Source: Oceanispirochaeta crateris (GTDB lineage: Bacteria > Spirochaetota > Spirochaetia > DSM-2461). From it: a DNA stretch of 64,000 bases. The position numbers and the translations under genes are program-made. The notes under the pieces are model-generated. The model did not search any database and was not told where the DNA came from. It saw only the letters and a list, made by a program, of their open reading frames with translations. The stretch spans positions 124,001 to 188,000 of the forward strand of contig NZ_CP036150.1 in NCBI RefSeq assembly GCF_008329965.1. Direction: 5' to 3'. Shown here one piece after another: positions 61,481 to 64,000 of this stretch; within the stretch, counting starts at the first letter, position 1, and every line of letters starts with the position of its first letter.

Positions 61481-62356
61481 ATGAAAATTGCAATCGCCAG
61501 CGGAAAGGGTGGGACTGGTAAAACGACTCTGTCTACTAATTTGGCATCCTATATAGCAGAGAATAGAGAGTGTATTTTGGTAGATCTTGATGTAGAAGAA
61601 CCCAATTCAGGACTTTTTATAAAAGCGGAGCTTCTCCATGAGGAAGACATGTTTAAGAAAATTCCAGAGTGGAACGAAAGTACATGTGAGCTGTGCGGGA
61701 ATTGTCAAACAGTCTGCAGCTTTAATGCAGTCATGAAGATGGGAAAGATGATCATGGTATTCCCTGAAATGTGCCATGGTTGTTTTGCTTGTTCAGAACT
61801 CTGTCCCACAGGGTCTCTTCCTATGAAATCGAAGAAAATGGGAGAGCTGAAATCCTACAAATCCGGGAATCTTAATTTTATCGAAAGCCGGTTGATTATT
61901 GGTGAGGAGCAGGCTGTCCCTCTTATCAAACAGACTCTGGATTATGTAGATGCAAACTTTTCAGAAGATAGGATAACCATTCTTGATTCACCTCCAGGTA
62001 CATCCTGCCCGGTCATTGAGGCAACCAGGGATGCTGATCTTGTTATTCTTATTACAGAACCAACCCCCTTTGGTTTACATGATCTGAAACTCGCCGTCGA
62101 AACGGTTCGCCAAATGGGAAAACCGTTTGGAGTTGTCATTAACAGAAATGGAATTGGGAACGATGGGGTAGAACAGTATTGCCGTGAAGAGAGCCTTGAC
62201 ATCATTGCATTGATCCCCAATGACCGATTGATTGCCGAAACCTATTCTGCGGGGAATCTGTTGTATCCAACAGTCCCTTCTGTAAAAAATGCAGTGAGTC
62301 ATATAGAGAGTTATATTGAAAAAATAAATGAAAAGATGAAGAGAGATACAGTGTGA
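61481..62356 (+). CDS. MinD/Mrp-type ATPase with inserted ferredoxin domain, first of pair (Orp-type)
   Basis: A 291-residue P-loop ATPase with the deviant Walker A SGKGGTGKTT, like MinD, Mrp and NifH-like ATPases, and an insert of two 4Fe-4S groups: CELCGNCQTVC and CHGCFACSELCP. ILDSPPGTSCPV is the switch II region, NRNG the nucleotide site. Pairs of these, with NifX-type proteins, form the Orp complexes of Desulfovibrio and many anaerobes, thought to load metal-sulfur clusters or act in cell-division positioning. The GTG of the next gene overlaps its stop. AGGG lies seven bases before its ATG. Confidence 0.92.
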   Translation: MKIAIASGKGGTGKTTLSTNLASYIAENRECILVDLDVEEPNSGLFIKAELLHEEDMFKKIPEWNESTCELCGNCQTVCSFNAVMKMGKMIMVFPEMCHGCFACSELCPTGSLPMKSKKMGELKSYKSGNLNFIESRLIIGEEQAVPLIKQTLDYVDANFSEDRITILDSPPGTSCPVIEATRDADLVILITEPTPFGLHDLKLAVETVRQMGKPFGVVINRNGIGNDGVEQYCREESLDIIALIPNDRLIAETYSAGNLLYPTVPSVKNAVSHIESYIEKINEKMKRDTV

Positions 62357-63228
62357 AAGAGATCGTCGTCATATCAGGAAAAGGTGGAACTGGTAAAACA
62401 TCCATTACTGCCTCTCTGGCATACTTGGGTGGAGAAGATTTGATTGTGGCTGATTGTGATGTGGATGCTGCGGATATGCATCTGCTCCTTTCTCCCGATT
62501 TCGGAAATCCGGAGGAATTTTACAGTGGTGAACTTGCCGTGATTAATCAGGATGTATGCATTCAGTGTGGCAAGTGTCAGGAAGTCTGCAGGTTTGATGC
62601 CATCTCGGTCGTAAACAATCAGTATTTTGTGGATTCATTAGGGTGCGAGGGCTGTGGGTATTGCGCCCGGGTCTGTCCTGCAGAGGCTATTACTAACGAA
62701 CGGCCCGGTGTAGGCCAAGTCTTTGTTTCTAACATCCGAACAGGTTCTGCCATGGTTCATGCCCGACTGAATATCGGTGCAGATAATTCCGGAAAATTGG
62801 TCGCCAAGGTTAAAAAAGATGCAAAATCTCTTGCTGAATCAAAGAACAAAACTGCCGTTTTGGTGGATGGTTCACCAGGATTAGGATGTCCTGTTGTCTC
62901 TTCTCTATCAGGGGCTAACTTTGTGGTTCTGGTGACAGAATCTACTGTTTCCGGGATTCACGACCTGAAAAGGGTCTATGAGCTCGTTGAAAAGTTCGGG
63001 ATTAAAGCTGGATGCATTATCAATAAGGCGGATCTTAATCCCGGAGTCACGGACAAGATAAAAGGTTTTCTCGATGCTTCCGGAATTGTTCTTCTCTCGG
63101 AGATTCCATATAACGAATCCTTTACTAAGGCCATGACAAACGGGAAAACAATTGTGGAATATGACAAAGAATTAGGAGCCATAATCAGCGGGAGCTGGGA
63201 ACAGATAAAAGAACTGTGTGAAATATAA
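62353..63228 (+). CDS. MinD/Mrp-type ATPase with inserted ferredoxin domain, second of pair (Orp-type)
   Basis: Also 291 residues and paralogous to the preceding ATPase: Walker A SGKGGTGKTS, ferredoxin insert CIQCGKCQEVC and CEGCGYCARVCP, switch region LVDGSPGLGCPV, and NKADLNPGV. The GTG start overlaps the first ATPase stop (GTGA), so equal amounts are expected and a heterodimer is likely, as in known Orp pairs. Followed 13 bases later by the NifX-type protein that may receive the metal cluster. Confidence 0.92.
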   Translation: MKEIVVISGKGGTGKTSITASLAYLGGEDLIVADCDVDAADMHLLLSPDFGNPEEFYSGELAVINQDVCIQCGKCQEVCRFDAISVVNNQYFVDSLGCEGCGYCARVCPAEAITNERPGVGQVFVSNIRTGSAMVHARLNIGADNSGKLVAKVKKDAKSLAESKNKTAVLVDGSPGLGCPVVSSLSGANFVVLVTESTVSGIHDLKRVYELVEKFGIKAGCIINKADLNPGVTDKIKGFLDASGIVLLSEIPYNESFTKAMTNGKTIVEYDKELGAIISGSWEQIKELCEI

Positions 63229-63241
63229 GGAGAACAGGGAA

Positions 63242-63580
63242 ATGAAAATAGTCTTTACAGCAAAAGGGAACAATATGGATTCCCTCATAGATCCACGATT
63301 TGGAAGAACTGAGTATTTTGTGATTTATGATGAAGATTCTAAGAATCTTGAATCCTATGATAACAGAGCTATTGAATCTGAAGCCCATGGGGCTGGTCCC
63401 AAGACTGCCCAGAAGTTAGTGGAGTTAGGGGCAGAAGTTCTCATCACTGGAAATGGTCCTGGAGGCAATGCTTCCGGTGTTCTGAGTACCACCGGAGTTG
63501 AGGTTTATGTCGGAGCCGGAAACATGACTGTGGAAGAGGCTTATGATGCCTATAAAGCCGGATCTTTGAAAAAGTCCTGA
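63242..63580 (+). CDS. NifX/NifB-type dinitrogenase cofactor family protein (Orp-like), third copy
   Basis: A 112-residue PF02579 protein: KIVFTAKGNNMDSLIDPRFGRTEYFVIYDED, with the D-x-RFGR family signature, then HGAGPKTAQKLVELGAEVLITGNGPGGNASGVL. No cysteine or histidine-rich tail, unlike the copies at 7393 and 7874. ATG 63242 has GGAGAACAGGGA ahead; the in-frame 63218 start lies inside the ATPase gene. Likely the client of the two ATPases. Confidence 0.88.
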   Translation: MKIVFTAKGNNMDSLIDPRFGRTEYFVIYDEDSKNLESYDNRAIESEAHGAGPKTAQKLVELGAEVLITGNGPGGNASGVLSTTGVEVYVGAGNMTVEEAYDAYKAGSLKKS

Positions 63581-63594
63581 GGTCTTGTGTTTGC

Positions 63595-63853
63595 ATGGAT
63601 CAATTTATTACAGCCTTCGCAAGTGATGATGGGAAATCCTTTATAGACCGCCATTTTGGAGATGCAGATTATTATGATCTCTATGGTTGTTTCCCATGTT
63701 TTTGGGCCAAACCTGAAACAAATCAAGAATAAGTTCTTTTGTGTCCTTGCCGAAAATATGGATATTGCTCAAAGCATAAGAATACTTCAGGATAAAATCT
63801 CTCTTTCAATAGATGAGGGGCAAGATCATTTAAAGGATGTTTTTAAACTTTAA
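63595..63853 (+). pseudogene. Remnant of a fourth NifX-like gene, with internal deletion and frame change
   Basis: From ATG 63595 the frame starts like a NifX-type protein (FITAFASDDGKSFIDRHFGDADYYDLY) and stops at 63730. From about 63680 another frame continues with FGPNLKQIKNKFFCVLAENMDIAQSIRILQDK, the typical C-terminal half, to 63853. The middle (about 40 residues of a normal ~115) is gone and the frames do not match, so it is a decayed gene. The two halves are clear; the family identity of the remnant is less so. Confidence 0.65.
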
Positions 63854-64000
63854 AATAAGTGAGGACCCGGTTTATTACATTCCAATTTTTCTCTCAAAAC
63901 CATCTTTCATTCTCCCAATCATCGGCGTAGTTTCAATATTTTACTTTTTCATGAAAACTATATAGAATAACAATCCGTTCATATGTAGAATGAATTAAAA
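63854..64000. other. Window end without recognised gene
   Basis: These 147 bases are AT-rich with no ORF, hairpin or repeat I can support. A gene may begin past the window edge. Confidence 0.5.

Overview
The window most resembles a chromosomal segment of an anaerobic or facultative spirochaete of the Spirochaeta/Oceanispirochaeta kind. This is inferred from gene content only: many hybrid histidine kinases, a 7TMR-DISM receptor fused to a chemotaxis signalling domain, spirochaete-style lipoproteins, a YesM/YesN-type sugar-sensing system beside a ChvE/MmsAB importer, ECF vitamin-type transporters, and Orp/NifX-type iron-sulfur ATPase clusters. I see no phage, insertion sequence, CRISPR array or rRNA operon. 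Most genes lie in tight operons with 4-bp start/stop overlaps.

Layout. 1-3146: etfB (cut by the window edge) and a fused EtfA/FAD-dependent 2-hydroxyacid dehydrogenase, followed by a TetR regulator, a PQQ-type sugar dehydrogenase and a hybrid kinase. 7393-10443: two NifX/Orp-like proteins, a DUF134 regulator, an MBL-fold protein and a CobW GTPase. 10586-11830: a lipoprotein and two identical initiator tRNA genes, each with its own promoter and terminator. 11919-19393: PrsW, HisC, a kinase paired with an MFS-HEAT protein, and a YeiH/LysR divergent pair. 19626-23860: a GNAT-kinase fusion, an HD protein and a frameshifted sulfatase. 24060-28827: a six-gene operon that looks like a D-glutamate/5-oxoproline pathway. 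29027-37665: a chemoreceptor, an MFS carrier, a MarR-controlled heterodimeric ABC exporter and an inositol-phosphatase-like enzyme. 37662-40716: an MtmB-like methyltransferase without pyrrolysine, a YkoE-like ECF S component and a chimeric EcfA/EcfT gene, behind a long structured leader. 41076-49922: a methyltransferase, an NQO-type flavoprotein, MarR, alcohol dehydrogenase, a YgfK-like oxidoreductase and a complete EcfAA'-EcfT module. 50000-59434: a sugar importer with its two-component sensor and two further sugar-binding proteins. 59671-63853: an ECF S component and a second DUF134/Orp locus with two ferredoxin-MinD ATPases, a NifX protein and the remnant of another.

The most interesting points are: (i) the MtmB homologue with leucine where methanogen MtmB has pyrrolysine, linked to an ECF transporter; (ii) two DUF134/NifX loci 52 kb apart that share ATGCACAT octamer pairs in their promoter regions; (iii) a split D-glutamate cyclase joined to 5-oxoprolinase and an aminotransferase; (iv) the EtfA-dehydrogenase fusion; (v) several decayed or chimeric genes (sulfatase, EcfA/EcfT, NifX remnant). 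Functions are assigned from remembered family motifs; no database search was possible.
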